This document shows positions 17,360 to 26,602 of a stretch of DNA of 47,809 nucleotides, one piece after another. Made by a program: the position numbers and the translations under genes. The stretch's first letter is position 1; each line of letters starts with the position of its first letter. A model generated the notes under the pieces. The model did not search any database. It saw nothing but the letters and a program-made list of their open reading frames with translations, and was not told the origin of the DNA. The DNA is from an uncultured Psychrobacter sp. (GTDB taxonomy: Bacteria; Pseudomonadota; Gammaproteobacteria; Pseudomonadales; Moraxellaceae): NCBI RefSeq assembly GCF_947495825.1, contig NZ_CANMAH010000015.1, positions 1 through 47,809 on the forward strand. Direction: 5' to 3'.

Positions 17360-18943
17360 ATGATGAATACCCCTACTTCAGACCCTATTGGCGCAGCATG
17401 GCTTATCCGTTATGCCAGCATCGAGCTGGTTTCGCCTTTATATGTCAGCAGTAGTATCGGTGGGCGCAGGCAAACCTATAAAGACGGTGATGTCATCCAT
17501 AATGCTTATCAGGAAACCGCGCGTCCACTGGACACGATCATTGCGCACTTACAGTTTCACATGCGTCATGAAGTACTGAATTTGGAGTTACTGGCTCGTC
17601 TGTTTGAGCAGATAGGGGCTAATGACGTACAAGCATGGGTAAACGCTGAGCCCACAGGCAGCTATGCCCGTAGAATGGCTTTCTTGTATGAATGGCTCAT
17701 GGGTCAGCAGTTAGCAGTACCGAGTAATTTAGGCGGTAACTATGTGGATGCTCTAGATGCTAAGAAGCAGGTTACTTCAAGCCCTGCGCATGTCATAAAG
17801 AATGCTCGTTGGCGTATCAATGACAATCTTGCAGGAACCCGTCATTTCTGTCCTCAATTGGTGAAAACAGAGTTGTTTACGCAAGCCGCTGCACTCGATA
17901 TTGCCACAATGGTTGACAAGCTGAACGATGAATTTGGGCAAGACTTACTGATGCGTGCCTCCGTATGGATGACATTACGAGAGAGTAAAGCCAGTTTTAC
18001 TATAGAAGGTGAAGGGAAAGAGTTAAAACGTATTGAACGTTTCGCCGATGTGATGGCACGGCGTACCGGCAAGGGCGATATTCCGCTTGATCCTGAGTCG
18101 CTAGCAGAGTTGCAACAAGAGATACTTGGTAGCAAAACGGTCATCCAGCAGTATGGCGTCCGTCAATCTCCAGTTTTTGTGTCGCATACCCAGGTGAATG
18201 GCTTTAAAGAAATTGTGCATTATATCGCGCCACCTGCTGATGACATTGCTAATAAGCTAGCAGGATTACAGGTATTTATGGAGAAGACTGAGGGACAATC
18301 AGCACTGATGCGTAGTGCTGTTGTCTCCTTTGCCTTTGTGTATATTCATCCATTAGCGGATGGCAATGGCCGCGTACATCGCTTTTTAATTAATGATGTC
18401 CTTAGACGAGACCAAGTCATTCATGAGCCGATTATCCTACCTATATCACAAGCCATTGCTGAGCATCCCTCAGACCGTCATGCCTATGATAAAATCTTAG
18501 ACCGTGTCTCTGTGCCCCTTATGAAGCAAATCCGTGATCATTACAGCTTTGATAAACAAGCGATTACTTACCCTGATGGTATTCGCTCAAACTTAAATTT
18601 TGAAGACAGTCACCTTATTCAACCGGCATGGCGCTTTATGGACCTGACGCCTCATGTTCAGTACTTATCAGGACTGATTGCGCATGTTATTGAAAAAGAG
18701 ATGCATAACGAGTCACAGTACCTAAGACAACATGACCATGCACGACTGGCGATAAAAGAGATTATTGAGATGCCCAACAGCTATGCCGATAGAATCATTC
18801 GCAGCATGCTACAAAATAAAGGTGCTAAAAGTAATAAGCTACTTAAGGATTATCCGTTTTTGGCAAATGAGGCAGTTTGGGATGACATTTTTGCTGTCGT
18901 TGTAGAAACCTTTAAAGATGAGACAGATGATTTGAATAGGTAG
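17360..18943 (+). CDS. Fic-domain protein with N-terminal inhibitory motif
   Basis: A 527-residue Fic protein, predicted to transfer AMP or another nucleotide part onto target proteins. The core motif HPLADGNGRVHR starts at H330 (family pattern HPFxxGNGRxxR; L replaces F). The inhibitory motif S212-FTI-E216-G217 fits [S/T]xxxE[G/N] and lies N-terminal to the core, so this is a class II, self-inhibited Fic. A Fic-associated N-terminal domain (about 20-150) and a C-terminal helical part of about 150 residues flank the core. Targets are unknown. The start could be ATG 17360 or 17363; neither has a good ribosome-binding site. Such genes occur as plasmid or phage-defence accessory genes, but nothing nearby proves that role. 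Confidence 0.88.
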   Translation: MMNTPTSDPIGAAWLIRYASIELVSPLYVSSSIGGRRQTYKDGDVIHNAYQETARPLDTIIAHLQFHMRHEVLNLELLARLFEQIGANDVQAWVNAEPTGSYARRMAFLYEWLMGQQLAVPSNLGGNYVDALDAKKQVTSSPAHVIKNARWRINDNLAGTRHFCPQLVKTELFTQAAALDIATMVDKLNDEFGQDLLMRASVWMTLRESKASFTIEGEGKELKRIERFADVMARRTGKGDIPLDPESLAELQQEILGSKTVIQQYGVRQSPVFVSHTQVNGFKEIVHYIAPPADDIANKLAGLQVFMEKTEGQSALMRSAVVSFAFVYIHPLADGNGRVHRFLINDVLRRDQVIHEPIILPISQAIAEHPSDRHAYDKILDRVSVPLMKQIRDHYSFDKQAITYPDGIRSNLNFEDSHLIQPAWRFMDLTPHVQYLSGLIAHVIEKEMHNESQYLRQHDHARLAIKEIIEMPNSYADRIIRSMLQNKGAKSNKLLKDYPFLANEAVWDDIFAVVVETFKDETDDLNR

Positions 18944-19090
18944 GGGAAACCCTGCTATACGCAGGGAAGCCTACTTTGATAATCAATCTGGTATAAATAT
19001 CATCGTTGCGATGATGATTCGGCTATAAGAGATTCGGCTGAAATACCATAGCCTAAAACGTAATCAATATTTTTCTTGACCCTATTTACG

Positions 19091-19151
19091 CTAATAAACT
19101 ACTTAAAACAGACTGTATAAAAGGAACTGCTGATAACAGACCATTGTAATT
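19091..19151. repeat. ~60-bp dispersed repeat, right copy
   Basis: Partner of 16228-16290, same orientation, sharing ACTACTTAAA-CAGACTGT, GGAAC and ATAACAGAC blocks. Together they delimit a ~2.9-kb recombinase-Fic segment. Confidence 0.65.
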
Positions 19152-19184
19152 TGACAAGCCTTGATACAGATAGTCAAAATGATT

Positions 19185-19232
19185 TTGAGTATTTGAGTAT
19201 TTGAGTATTTGAGTATTTGAGTATTTGAGTAT
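19185..19232. repeat. Second octamer array, six copies of TTGAGTAT
   Basis: Six exact head-to-tail copies of TTGAGTAT. On the other strand this is ATACTCAA, identical to the variant unit at 81-88 that ends the partition array, and differing from ATACTTAT at two positions. The array sits 24 bases before an IS982 element. It may be a second binding site for the partition protein or a relic of one. Confidence 0.75.
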
Positions 19233-19256
19233 TACTTCGCTTCTTTAGTTATGATA

Positions 19257-20282
19257 ACCCCAGTTCGGGATAAGCGCTCAAAAAAAAGATAAAAAAAGAA
19301 GTCCAAAGTTGCTAAAGTAAGTTTACCAAGACAAACTTCACAACAAGGACTTCTTACATGGACAACCTAACCGAACTATACTGCCATATTGACGACTTTT
19401 ATTAGCAATTCAAACCTGAGTTTGACGCTCACTTAATCGCAACGGGACACCAAAGGTTAAGAGCATGCCAGATAAGTGTAGCAGAGATTATGACCATCTT
19501 GGTACTGTTTCATCAACGGCGGTATCGACAGTTTAAGTCTTTTTACTACCACCATATGCATGGCATGATGAAACAGGAGTTTCCAAACCTGCCGAGCTAC
19601 TCACGATTTATAAAGCTTATGCCGCGCAGTATCATGCCACTGTGTGCCTACTTGCAAAGCATGATGGGCGACTGTACAGGTATCAGCTATATTGATTCAA
19701 CCAAGATAGCAGTTTGTCATAACAAACGTATCTACCGTCATAAAGTCTTTAAGGGACTTGCAACCCGAGGCAAAAGCAGCATGGGCTGGTTTTACGGCTT
19801 TAAGCTGCACGCCATTATCAATCACAAGGGCGAGCTTGTATCTGTTAAAGTCACTGCGGGTAATACGGATGACAGAGTGCCTGTTAAGGATATGGCAACG
19901 CCTGTGTTTGGCAAGGTGTTTGGGGATAGAGGCTATATCAGTAAAGCACTGAACGAGTGGCTCACAAAACACAGTGATACTAGGCTGATAACGAAACTTC
20001 GGCGTAATATGAAACCGCAAGTACTCAAGCCGATAGATGAGGCGCTACTCAATCATCGCTCTTTGGTTGAGACGGTGTTTGGGGAGCTGAAAAACTTGTG
20101 TCAGATTGAGCATTCACGCCATCGTAGTGTCACGGGTTTTATTACAAACTTGCTGTCAGGTTTGATTGCTTATCGCTGGTTTCCCTATAAACCCACCATC
20201 AAAAACATGCCTCAGCAAGGGCAGGTGGCTACATTGTAAATAGTATCAATGAGTTACAATGTGGCTTATCCCGAACTGGGGT
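19257..20282 (+). mobile_element. IS982-family insertion sequence
   Basis: A 1026-bp element bounded by perfect 19-bp inverted repeats: ACCCCAGTTCGGGATAAGC at 19257-19275 and its complement at 20264-20282. Its single transposase gene runs from 19358. No matching target duplication is seen (TTATGATA to the left, TAGGTAAG to the right), so the flanks may have been rearranged after insertion. Confidence 0.9.
19358..20239 (+). pseudogene. IS982-family transposase with early amber codon
   Basis: From ATG 19358 the frame reads MDNLTELYCHIDDFY, then TAG at 19403-19405 (codon 16), then continues in the same frame as QFKPEFDAHL to the natural end at 20239. Read through, it is about 293 residues, the normal IS982 length, with the DDE nuclease region (YIDSTKIAV, GNTDDRVPV, FGDRGYIS, LVETVFGELK). 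The stop replaces one early residue, and the downstream open part (from 19490) lacks the first 44 residues. Either it is inactive, or it needs amber suppression or internal initiation. A single sequencing error is also possible. Confidence 0.82.
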
Positions 20283-20355
20283 TAGGTAAGAAGAATATTG
20301 AATTAGTTAACCGGACTTATAACAGCCTAATGCCATCTAAATAAGACCTAGACGA

Positions 20356-21645
20356 TCACACCTGAAAGACAGGCGCGAATCCACCGCCTGGCGTACGGAA
20401 GTTAGTCACCTGACCTTGATACACACGCGCAGCAGGTAGTAACAGTTTTCCGCCATACGTATAAAGACGTATATCTACCTTTCTTGTTGTTACGATGTCA
20501 TCAATTTTGAGTGATCTCTCTCCTGCAGGGACAAAGGTCTGTGCGATATAATCTTCATCCAGAATGTTTTCGAAGACGCGTCGAGTCAGTTTGCTACCGC
20601 GATAAACGCCTTTGCTTCCATGACCAGCAACTGGCTTAAAAAACAGTTGCCGCCGAGTAAGCCACAACTCTGCTGCATCGTCTCTTGATACAATCTTAGT
20701 CCTCGGTACAGACCTTTCGAGGCACTCCACTGCAGCCTCATCCAGACCCCAAGAGCGCAATATTTGGGAGTCTGATAGCAATGTCAGGTTTTGCTTATTG
20801 GCCAACATAGCATGTACGCGGGGATTGGGTGTCACTACCACAGCACCCTCTAAATAAGCCTGCTTAAGCAATACATGGTCAGGGTCCTCAAATGCAAAGT
20901 CGACAAGCCGATTGTAAATCATATCGATTTTCTGGCCATGGGCTGTTAACGTACCGTCGATATACTCGAGTTCAGAGGGATCAAGTATCACAGTATCAAT
21001 ACCTCTAGCTTGGAGCAGTTGACAGGCTAACTCAAACTCTAAGAACATGAACTGACTCTCGGGGTCATTGTCCACAATGGCTATCCGATTGGGCATAGCA
21101 ACAGCGGACTGTCGCTGCCATTCCTGTTTGAACATGTCAAACACTGCTTCCTCGAACCTATCTAGCATTTGATTGGTTGCAGCGCTTTGCTCTGAGGGGT
21201 TGCAACAGCGTTTTTGTGCGCGAGCGAGCAACACATTCAGAAATGCGCCACCGGCATTAGTATTGACCTCGATGAGCTGAGGTCCATCGCTACCCAAGTG
21301 AAAGTCATAACCCATGAGGGCCCCTATTGGGCCTGGGTCGAAAGCAGCTATTTCTGGTGCCCACGACAGCACTTGCTCTTGATACAATGGCAGTTCGGCA
21401 GCTGACTCGATAGCCCTGACGATTCGCTCCATCGCCTCTATCTCTGTTTTGGGAACGAACACGGGTGTTGCTGAAAAAAGCTTATTAAGCTCGTTCGCTC
21501 CTATTGGATTGTTTCTAGTTTCTACCAATTGATCTTGAAGGCTTGTATTAAGCGCTTTACGATCAAGGGTAATGCAGTAGCACTCTTGGTTAAGTCGATT
21601 TGCAAGACCGTCATTTTTTTCGTTGTTATTAGTTGGGTGTTCCAT
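20356..21645 (-). CDS. ATP-grasp-like protein of unknown substrate
   Basis: A 429-residue soluble protein that looks like a circularly permuted ATP-grasp ligase. LIEVNTNAGG (about 126-135) resembles the metal- and phosphate-binding E-x-N segment, IYNRLVDFAF lies near 247-256, and KPVAGHGSKGVYRG (about 338-351) looks like the glycine-rich ATP loop. ATP-grasp ligases join carboxylates to amines or thiols. Substrate and pathway are unknown; no partner gene for peptide or siderophore synthesis is close. It lies between an IS982 element and tatC and uses more G/C-rich codons than the CDF or CHAP genes. No signal peptide or membrane segment is present. The ribosome-binding site is weak. Confidence 0.6.
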   Translation of the reverse strand: MEHPTNNNEKNDGLANRLNQECYCITLDRKALNTSLQDQLVETRNNPIGANELNKLFSATPVFVPKTEIEAMERIVRAIESAAELPLYQEQVLSWAPEIAAFDPGPIGALMGYDFHLGSDGPQLIEVNTNAGGAFLNVLLARAQKRCCNPSEQSAATNQMLDRFEEAVFDMFKQEWQRQSAVAMPNRIAIVDNDPESQFMFLEFELACQLLQARGIDTVILDPSELEYIDGTLTAHGQKIDMIYNRLVDFAFEDPDHVLLKQAYLEGAVVVTPNPRVHAMLANKQNLTLLSDSQILRSWGLDEAAVECLERSVPRTKIVSRDDAAELWLTRRQLFFKPVAGHGSKGVYRGSKLTRRVFENILDEDYIAQTFVPAGERSLKIDDIVTTRKVDIRLYTYGGKLLLPAARVYQGQVTNFRTPGGGFAPVFQV

Positions 21646-21735
21646 TTAGAGTCCGTCGCTAAGTAGAGTACTCACGCTGACATACTCTAGTAAAAAGTAA
21701 AAAGTAAAAAAGGTTCTTGGCGTATTTAAGTAGTG

Positions 21736-22605
21736 CTAGCTACTTTCTAATGTTTCATTCCCTGAGACTAAATCATTATTTCGTTCATTTTTAATTAATA
21801 TCTTTGCTAAGAGTAAACCCAGCTCAAATAATAGCCACATAGGAATCGCCAACAACAGCATTGATACACCATCAGGCGGTGTCACTACCGCGGCGATCCC
21901 AAAACAGCCGACTATGATATAACGACGCTTATCTTCTAAAATTTGAGTAGAAACGATTCCGGCCATTATCAGCAATAAGGTAACCACTGGAATCTCAAAA
22001 GTCAGTCCAAACACCATAAATAGCTTGAGGGCAAAGCTCAGATAACTGTCAATATCGGTCATTGGTATAACGTTCTGCGGAGCGAACATAATAAAAAATT
22101 TCAATACCCCTTTGAGTACGACAAAGTAGGAAAAAGCAACACCAGCATAAAATAGAAATATCGAAGATAGCAGTACAGGAATGGCAATTTTCTTCTCTTT
22201 TTTATATAAGCCGGAAGCTACAAATGACCAAATTTGATACAGGATATAAGGCATTGCTAAAAATGCGGCGACGAATATCGTTAAGCGAATGGGTGCCATA
22301 AAGTTTGACGTTATATCAGTGGCAATCATGGTCGAATTGATGGGTAACTGCGCCACTAATGGGTCTGATAAAAGATTATAAAGCTCGCGTGAAAATCCCA
22401 CCAATACTAAGAATATAATTAAGACGACCACGCATATTCTTATTAAGTGCGTACGCAGCTCGATTAAATGTCCGGTAATAGGCATATCGCCAAGCGTACC
22501 TAACGTATCTCCAGACTCACTATTCTGTGTTGTATCTGTTGGCGCCTCAAACTCTATATCTGTTATTTTTTCTTGTCGACTTTTTTGCCGTTTAAATAGG
22601 CTCAC
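21736..22605 (-). CDS. tatC: Sec-independent (Tat) translocase subunit TatC
   Basis: A 289-residue polytopic membrane protein that recognises twin-arginine signal peptides. A polar N-terminal tail of about 40 residues, longer than usual, precedes the signature GHLIELRTHLIR (about 44-55); six membrane segments follow, with the conserved FxxY/PF-like loops. It overlaps tatB by 4 bases (ATGA), so tatABC is one operon transcribed leftward. The multicopper oxidase encoded at 28221-29927 carries a twin-arginine signal and is the obvious plasmid-encoded client. Confidence 0.94.
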   Translation of the reverse strand: MSLFKRQKSRQEKITDIEFEAPTDTTQNSESGDTLGTLGDMPITGHLIELRTHLIRICVVVLIIFLVLVGFSRELYNLLSDPLVAQLPINSTMIATDITSNFMAPIRLTIFVAAFLAMPYILYQIWSFVASGLYKKEKKIAIPVLLSSIFLFYAGVAFSYFVVLKGVLKFFIMFAPQNVIPMTDIDSYLSFALKLFMVFGLTFEIPVVTLLLIMAGIVSTQILEDKRRYIIVGCFGIAAVVTPPDGVSMLLLAIPMWLLFELGLLLAKILIKNERNNDLVSGNETLESS

Positions 22606-22988
22606 TGATCCGCCTCCTGTTTAATGAACGAGGAGGTAGTATTCTGTTGATGGTCTTTATCATAAGGGGTGATTGACTGATGTGAAGCGTCTAGGCTTTG
22701 GTTCTGTGACTGCTCAAACTTTTGCATACTGCCACGCATTTCTGCTAATTCGCGCTTCATATCCGACTCGGTCTGACGGATTTTCGCAAGTTCATTTTGC
22801 ATTTGTTGACGTGTTTCAGCTAGATCAAGCTCAGCTTCTATTTCAGATTGTAGAGTGGATACTGTACGGCGCAGTTTGGCATACCATTGCCCAGCGGTAC
22901 GTGCGGCTTGCGGCAGTTTTTCTGGGCCCAATACGATTAAAGCAATGACGCCAAACAAGAGTAATTCGGAAAACCCAATATCAAACAT
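22602..22988 (-). CDS. tatB: Tat translocase subunit TatB
   Basis: A 128-residue protein when started at ATG 22988, which gives the family N-terminus MFDIGFSELLLFGVIALIVL; an upstream GTG at 22997 is possible but less typical. One N-terminal membrane helix is followed by GPEKLP, an amphipathic helix and a long charged coiled-coil-like region (about 50-100). TatB binds TatC to form the signal-peptide receptor. It lies between tatA and tatC, overlapping the latter. Confidence 0.93.
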   Translation of the reverse strand: MFDIGFSELLLFGVIALIVLGPEKLPQAARTAGQWYAKLRRTVSTLQSEIEAELDLAETRQQMQNELAKIRQTESDMKRELAEMRGSMQKFEQSQNQSLDASHQSITPYDKDHQQNTTSSFIKQEADQ

Positions 22989-23043
22989 AACAGTCACATA
23001 TATTAATAGACTACTTAGTGCCGCTATTTATAAGCGGCGCGCT

Positions 23044-23328
23044 TCATACTTTAGGCTGGTCATCAGTGGAAATAGGGCTGATTTCCATATCATCAGCCTG
23101 ATTACCTACACGCGTATTTAAATCATTACTTGCAGCTGGCGTACTATTTTCATGGCTAAGCACATGATTTTTGCGAGCATTCTCGGGTTCTTCATCTTTG
23201 ACCGCTTCTTTAAAACCCTTCACCGCACCGCCTAAATCTTTACCTGCATTTTTAAGCTTGGCAGTACCAAATACGACCACCACTACGACCAATAAAATCA
23301 GCCAATGTGTAATAGAAAAGCTGCCCAT
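23044..23328 (-). CDS. tatA: Tat translocase subunit TatA
   Basis: A 94-residue protein with the TatA layout: short N-terminus, one membrane helix ([16 protein letters not shown]), hinge FGTAKLKN, the amphipathic helix [17 protein letters not shown] and an acidic tail. TatA polymers form the conducting part of the translocase. It is the first gene of tatABC and the stop of the neighbouring copper ATPase lies about 80 bases upstream of it in the same direction, so read-through from the copper cluster is possible. Confidence 0.93.
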   Translation of the reverse strand: MGSFSITHWLILLVVVVVVFGTAKLKNAGKDLGGAVKGFKEAVKDEEPENARKNHVLSHENSTPAASNDLNTRVGNQADDMEISPISTDDQPKV

Positions 23329-23408
23329 AACGGTATCCTTATATTTTGTGATCTTGTTTAGACCAGTATGTGTCAGTGTGCTTTAGAACACTTTTTACCG
23401 TACCAGAA

Positions 23409-26027
23409 TTATAGTTTCAAACGGCGCAATCGCAGCGCGTTAGCAATCACCGAGAATGACGACAAGCTCATCGCTGCCGCTGCTATCATCGGACTGAGCA
23501 GAAGCCCAAATGTGGGATAGAGCACACCTGCGGCAATAGGAACACCAAGTGCATTGTAGATAAAGGCAAAAAACAGATTCTGTCTGATATTGCGCATGGT
23601 GGCGTGGCTAAGCTTATAAGCTTTGGCAATGCCCATTAAATCACCTTTTAGCAGGGTAATGCCCGCACTCTCCATCGCCACATCGGTACCGGTTCCCATA
23701 GCGATACCAACATTAGCTTGCGCTAGCGCTGGTGCGTCGTTGATACCATCACCCGCCATAGCGACCAATTTACCGCTGTCTTGCATTTCTTTGACGATAC
23801 GGTTTTTATCCTCTGGTGAGACATCCGCATGAACTTCATCAATACCTAGTTTATTGGCGACTGCCTGCGCGGTTTTTTCGTTGTCACCGGTTAGCATCAC
23901 AACTTTTAAACCTGCGTCATGAAGCAGTGAAATAGCCTCTTTAGTGCTTGGTTTAATAGGGTCAGCAACTGAAATAATACCAGCAGCTTTACCGTCTATA
24001 GCCACAAACATTACCGTTTCACCGTCTTTTCTACGGACATCAGCTTTAGTGGACAGCTCATTATCAAAACTATTTAGGCTTTCCATAAGCTTAGAGTTAC
24101 CAATAGCGACTTTCTTACCATCGACCACGGCTTGTACGCCTTCGCCAGTAGTCGAATTAAAGTCAGTAGCTTTAGGAATAATGAGTGATCTTTCTTGAGC
24201 TGCTCTAACGATAGCTTCTGCTAAAGGATGCTCGCTAGCGCTTTCTACTGAGGCTACCAATGCGAGGAACTCGTCTTCATCTTGACCTACCTGCGCATCA
24301 ATTGCGGTAAGCTCGGGCTTACCAGCGGTCAGTGTTCCGGTCTTGTCGACGACAATGGTATCGACTTTTTCCATACTCTCTAACGCTTCAGCATTTTTGA
24401 TGAGGACGCCGTTTTGCGCGCCTTTGCCGGTACCAACCATAATGGACATCGGCGTCGCTAGACCAAGGGCACAAGGACAAGCAATAATCAGTACCGCAAT
24501 CGCGTTAACCAAGGCATAGGCCATAGCGGGCTCAGGGCCGAATATCGCCCAGACAATAAAGGTAATGACGGAGCAAATAAGCACGATCGGTACGAACCAC
24601 CCAGCTACCTTATCTACCAATTTCTGTATAGGTGCGCGGCTACGCTGGGCTTCAGCAACCATTTGTACAATTTTAGATAATACTGAATCTGCTCCAACAT
24701 TGACCGCTTCGACTAATAGCGTTCCGGTGCCATTTACCGTACCACCAGTCACTGTATCTCCTGCTACTTTTGATACAGGGATTGGCTCACCCGTCACCAT
24801 TGATTCATCAACATTACTATTACCATCGATCACTGTACCATCTACGGGTAGTTTCTCACCTGGTTTAACCCGTAGCTTATCGCCAGTGACGACCTCATCA
24901 AGCGAGACTTCGACTTCTTCACCGTTTTCATCGACACGTCTTGCGGTTGGTGGTGCGAGCTCAAGCAAAGCTCTAATCGCACCTGAAGTTTGACTTCTAG
25001 CTTTGAGCTCTAATACTTGACCCAGTAGCACCAAGGTCACAATGACCGCTGCCGCTTCATAGTAGACTCCGACTTGACCAGAGGCATCTCTGAAACTGTC
25101 TGGGAAAATATCGGGAAAAAAGGTCGCGACAATACTAAAAATATAAGCAGCGCCTACGCCTATCGCAATCAAGGTAAACATATTTAGATTGCGGCTTTTT
25201 ATAGACTGCCAGCCACGGACGAAAAACGGGGCGGCGCCCCAAAGCACTACAGGGGTCGCGAGCACTAACTCAGCCCATTGTAAGATCTTTGAGGAGATAC
25301 CATACTGACTAAAATTAACTACGTTTAAGTCAAACATACCGCTCATCACATATATTAATAGCGGTACAGTCAACACGGTACATATCCAAAAACGACGAGT
25401 CATGTCGTCAAGCTCTGAGGTGTCCTCTTCACCGATAGTAAGCGTTTCGGGCTCAAGCGCCATACCACATATCGGACAACCGCTATTTCTAACGTCTCTC
25501 ACTTCAGGATGCATAGGACAGGTATATACCGTGCCATCGTAATCAGCAGGTACTTTATCGTATTTACCGCCTTTAACAGATTTTACTCCGCTACTATCAG
25601 TATCCTTTCCATGACAGCTAGCGTGACTATCATCTTTAGCAACTTCGTCTTCAGGTTTAAGAAACATGCCACATATTGGGCAGTCACTTTTTTCAACATC
25701 TCTTACTTCTGGATGCATAGGACAAATATAGACCGTACCGCTATAATTTTCCGGTATCTTGTCGTACTTATCGTCTTCGACAGAATTTACCTCATTACTA
25801 TTATTAGCATCCGCTCCATGACAATGCGCATGACTATCTTCATGGTTGTTGGATTCAGCAACCTCGTCTTCAGGTTTAAGAAACATGCCGCATATCGGAC
25901 AATCGCTCTTTTCAGTATCTCTAACCTCAGGATGCATCGGGCAGATATAAACCGTACCACTATAATTTTCTGGTACTTTATCGTACTGACCACCTTTGAT
26001 AGATTTTTCATCGGCAATATGTTTCAT
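23409..26027 (-). CDS. copA: P1B-type copper (silver) ATPase with three N-terminal heavy-metal-binding domains
   Basis: An 872-residue inner-membrane pump. The start at ATG 26027 has AAGGAG 9 bases upstream; a TTG further up is rejected. Instead of HMA domains, three tandem copies of a short Cys/Met/His module (VYxCPMHPEV...CPICGM, about residues 15-53, 88-126 and 155-195) occupy the N-terminus, joined by His/Asp-rich linkers. Most related pumps have one. The core has the actuator TGEP, the CPC metal path ([13 protein letters not shown]), DKTGT and [26 protein letters not shown] and [16 protein letters not shown] in the last two segments are typical of P1B-1 copper pumps. It lies between tatA and the 39-residue membrane peptide. 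The name copA here means the ATPase, distinct from the oxidase at 28221. Confidence 0.93.
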   Translation of the reverse strand: MKHIADEKSIKGGQYDKVPENYSGTVYICPMHPEVRDTEKSDCPICGMFLKPEDEVAESNNHEDSHAHCHGADANNSNEVNSVEDDKYDKIPENYSGTVYICPMHPEVRDVEKSDCPICGMFLKPEDEVAKDDSHASCHGKDTDSSGVKSVKGGKYDKVPADYDGTVYTCPMHPEVRDVRNSGCPICGMALEPETLTIGEEDTSELDDMTRRFWICTVLTVPLLIYVMSGMFDLNVVNFSQYGISSKILQWAELVLATPVVLWGAAPFFVRGWQSIKSRNLNMFTLIAIGVGAAYIFSIVATFFPDIFPDSFRDASGQVGVYYEAAAVIVTLVLLGQVLELKARSQTSGAIRALLELAPPTARRVDENGEEVEVSLDEVVTGDKLRVKPGEKLPVDGTVIDGNSNVDESMVTGEPIPVSKVAGDTVTGGTVNGTGTLLVEAVNVGADSVLSKIVQMVAEAQRSRAPIQKLVDKVAGWFVPIVLICSVITFIVWAIFGPEPAMAYALVNAIAVLIIACPCALGLATPMSIMVGTGKGAQNGVLIKNAEALESMEKVDTIVVDKTGTLTAGKPELTAIDAQVGQDEDEFLALVASVESASEHPLAEAIVRAAQERSLIIPKATDFNSTTGEGVQAVVDGKKVAIGNSKLMESLNSFDNELSTKADVRRKDGETVMFVAIDGKAAGIISVADPIKPSTKEAISLLHDAGLKVVMLTGDNEKTAQAVANKLGIDEVHADVSPEDKNRIVKEMQDSGKLVAMAGDGINDAPALAQANVGIAMGTGTDVAMESAGITLLKGDLMGIAKAYKLSHATMRNIRQNLFFAFIYNALGVPIAAGVLYPTFGLLLSPMIAAAAMSLSSFSVIANALRLRRLKL

Positions 26028-26165
26028 AAAACCACTCCTTGAAGACAATAAATATTTATAATAAGTACAACTCTTAAAGCACTATCATCAATCCTCGATT
26101 GCTATTCATCTAATCATTAATCTAAAAACCTCTAAAAAATAATTTCTATACTTTTCAATTGGAAT

Positions 26166-26285
26166 TTAGTTTTTATCACGCAAATACTTGAGCAGTGCCA
26201 TGATTGTTAGTACTAGTACTGCGAAAAATAGTAGCGCAAACAACAAGCAGAGAGCCATCCAACCCCAACCCATGCCTTCCATCAT
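26166..26285 (-). CDS. 39-residue single-span membrane peptide
   Basis: A reading frame too short for usual gene calls. It starts MMEGMGWGWMALCLLFALLF, has one strongly hydrophobic span (about 10-31) and ends in KYLRDKN, giving an in-out orientation with positive residues inside. TTGGAGA lies 9-10 bases before the start, a good ribosome-binding site. The Met/Gly/Trp-rich beginning resembles small proteins of copper and silver clusters. It lies between the DUF305 gene and the copper ATPase, in the same direction. Function is unknown; an accessory of the pump is a reasonable guess. Confidence 0.65.
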   Translation of the reverse strand: MMEGMGWGWMALCLLFALLFFAVLVLTIMALLKYLRDKN

Positions 26286-26602
26286 AGTATTTCTCCAAGA
26301 CTCATAGCACTCATATTGACAGTGGTGGGCGAGCGTATACTTTTAGATGCTTACTATCACTCAAGAATAGCAATCGACAGATATTGAACATTTCGATATA
26401 GGAATAAGAGGTTTTGAAATAAGAACAGTAAAACAAAGAGCAGTTACTGCAGTTGAAGGGGTAGGTAAAAAATCACATTAATTATCTGTGCAATCTGTCC
26501 TTTTAAGGTAAAGGTACCAGCGAAGACTATAGCGCTGATACCAGGTATCACCATTTTTTCATAATCAATTTCTTAGCTTGCCATACCTCTATATATAGCC
26601 GT
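26286..26602. other. Intergenic region in the copper cluster
   Basis: About 300 bases between the 39-residue peptide and the DUF305 gene. A probable hairpin lies around 26516-26552 (GGTACCAGCG...CTGATACC), plausible as a terminator for the DUF305 transcript. No other gene is visible. Confidence 0.4.

Larger units (their letters stand above)
18944..19256. other. Intergenic region with right dispersed repeat and octamer array
   Basis: Holds the right copy of the ~60-base repeat (19091-19151) and six octamers at 19185-19232. A short inverted repeat near 18950-18970 (CCCTGC...GCAGGG) may help end the Fic transcript. No gene is seen. Confidence 0.5.

Noticed and set aside
22855..23121. Plus-strand frames across tatB/tatA
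   Set aside because: Shadows of the Tat genes, with no start signal.
25509..26042. Plus-strand open frame of 177 codons
   Set aside because: Antisense of the three metal-binding modules of the copper ATPase; no ribosome-binding site or protein-like composition.
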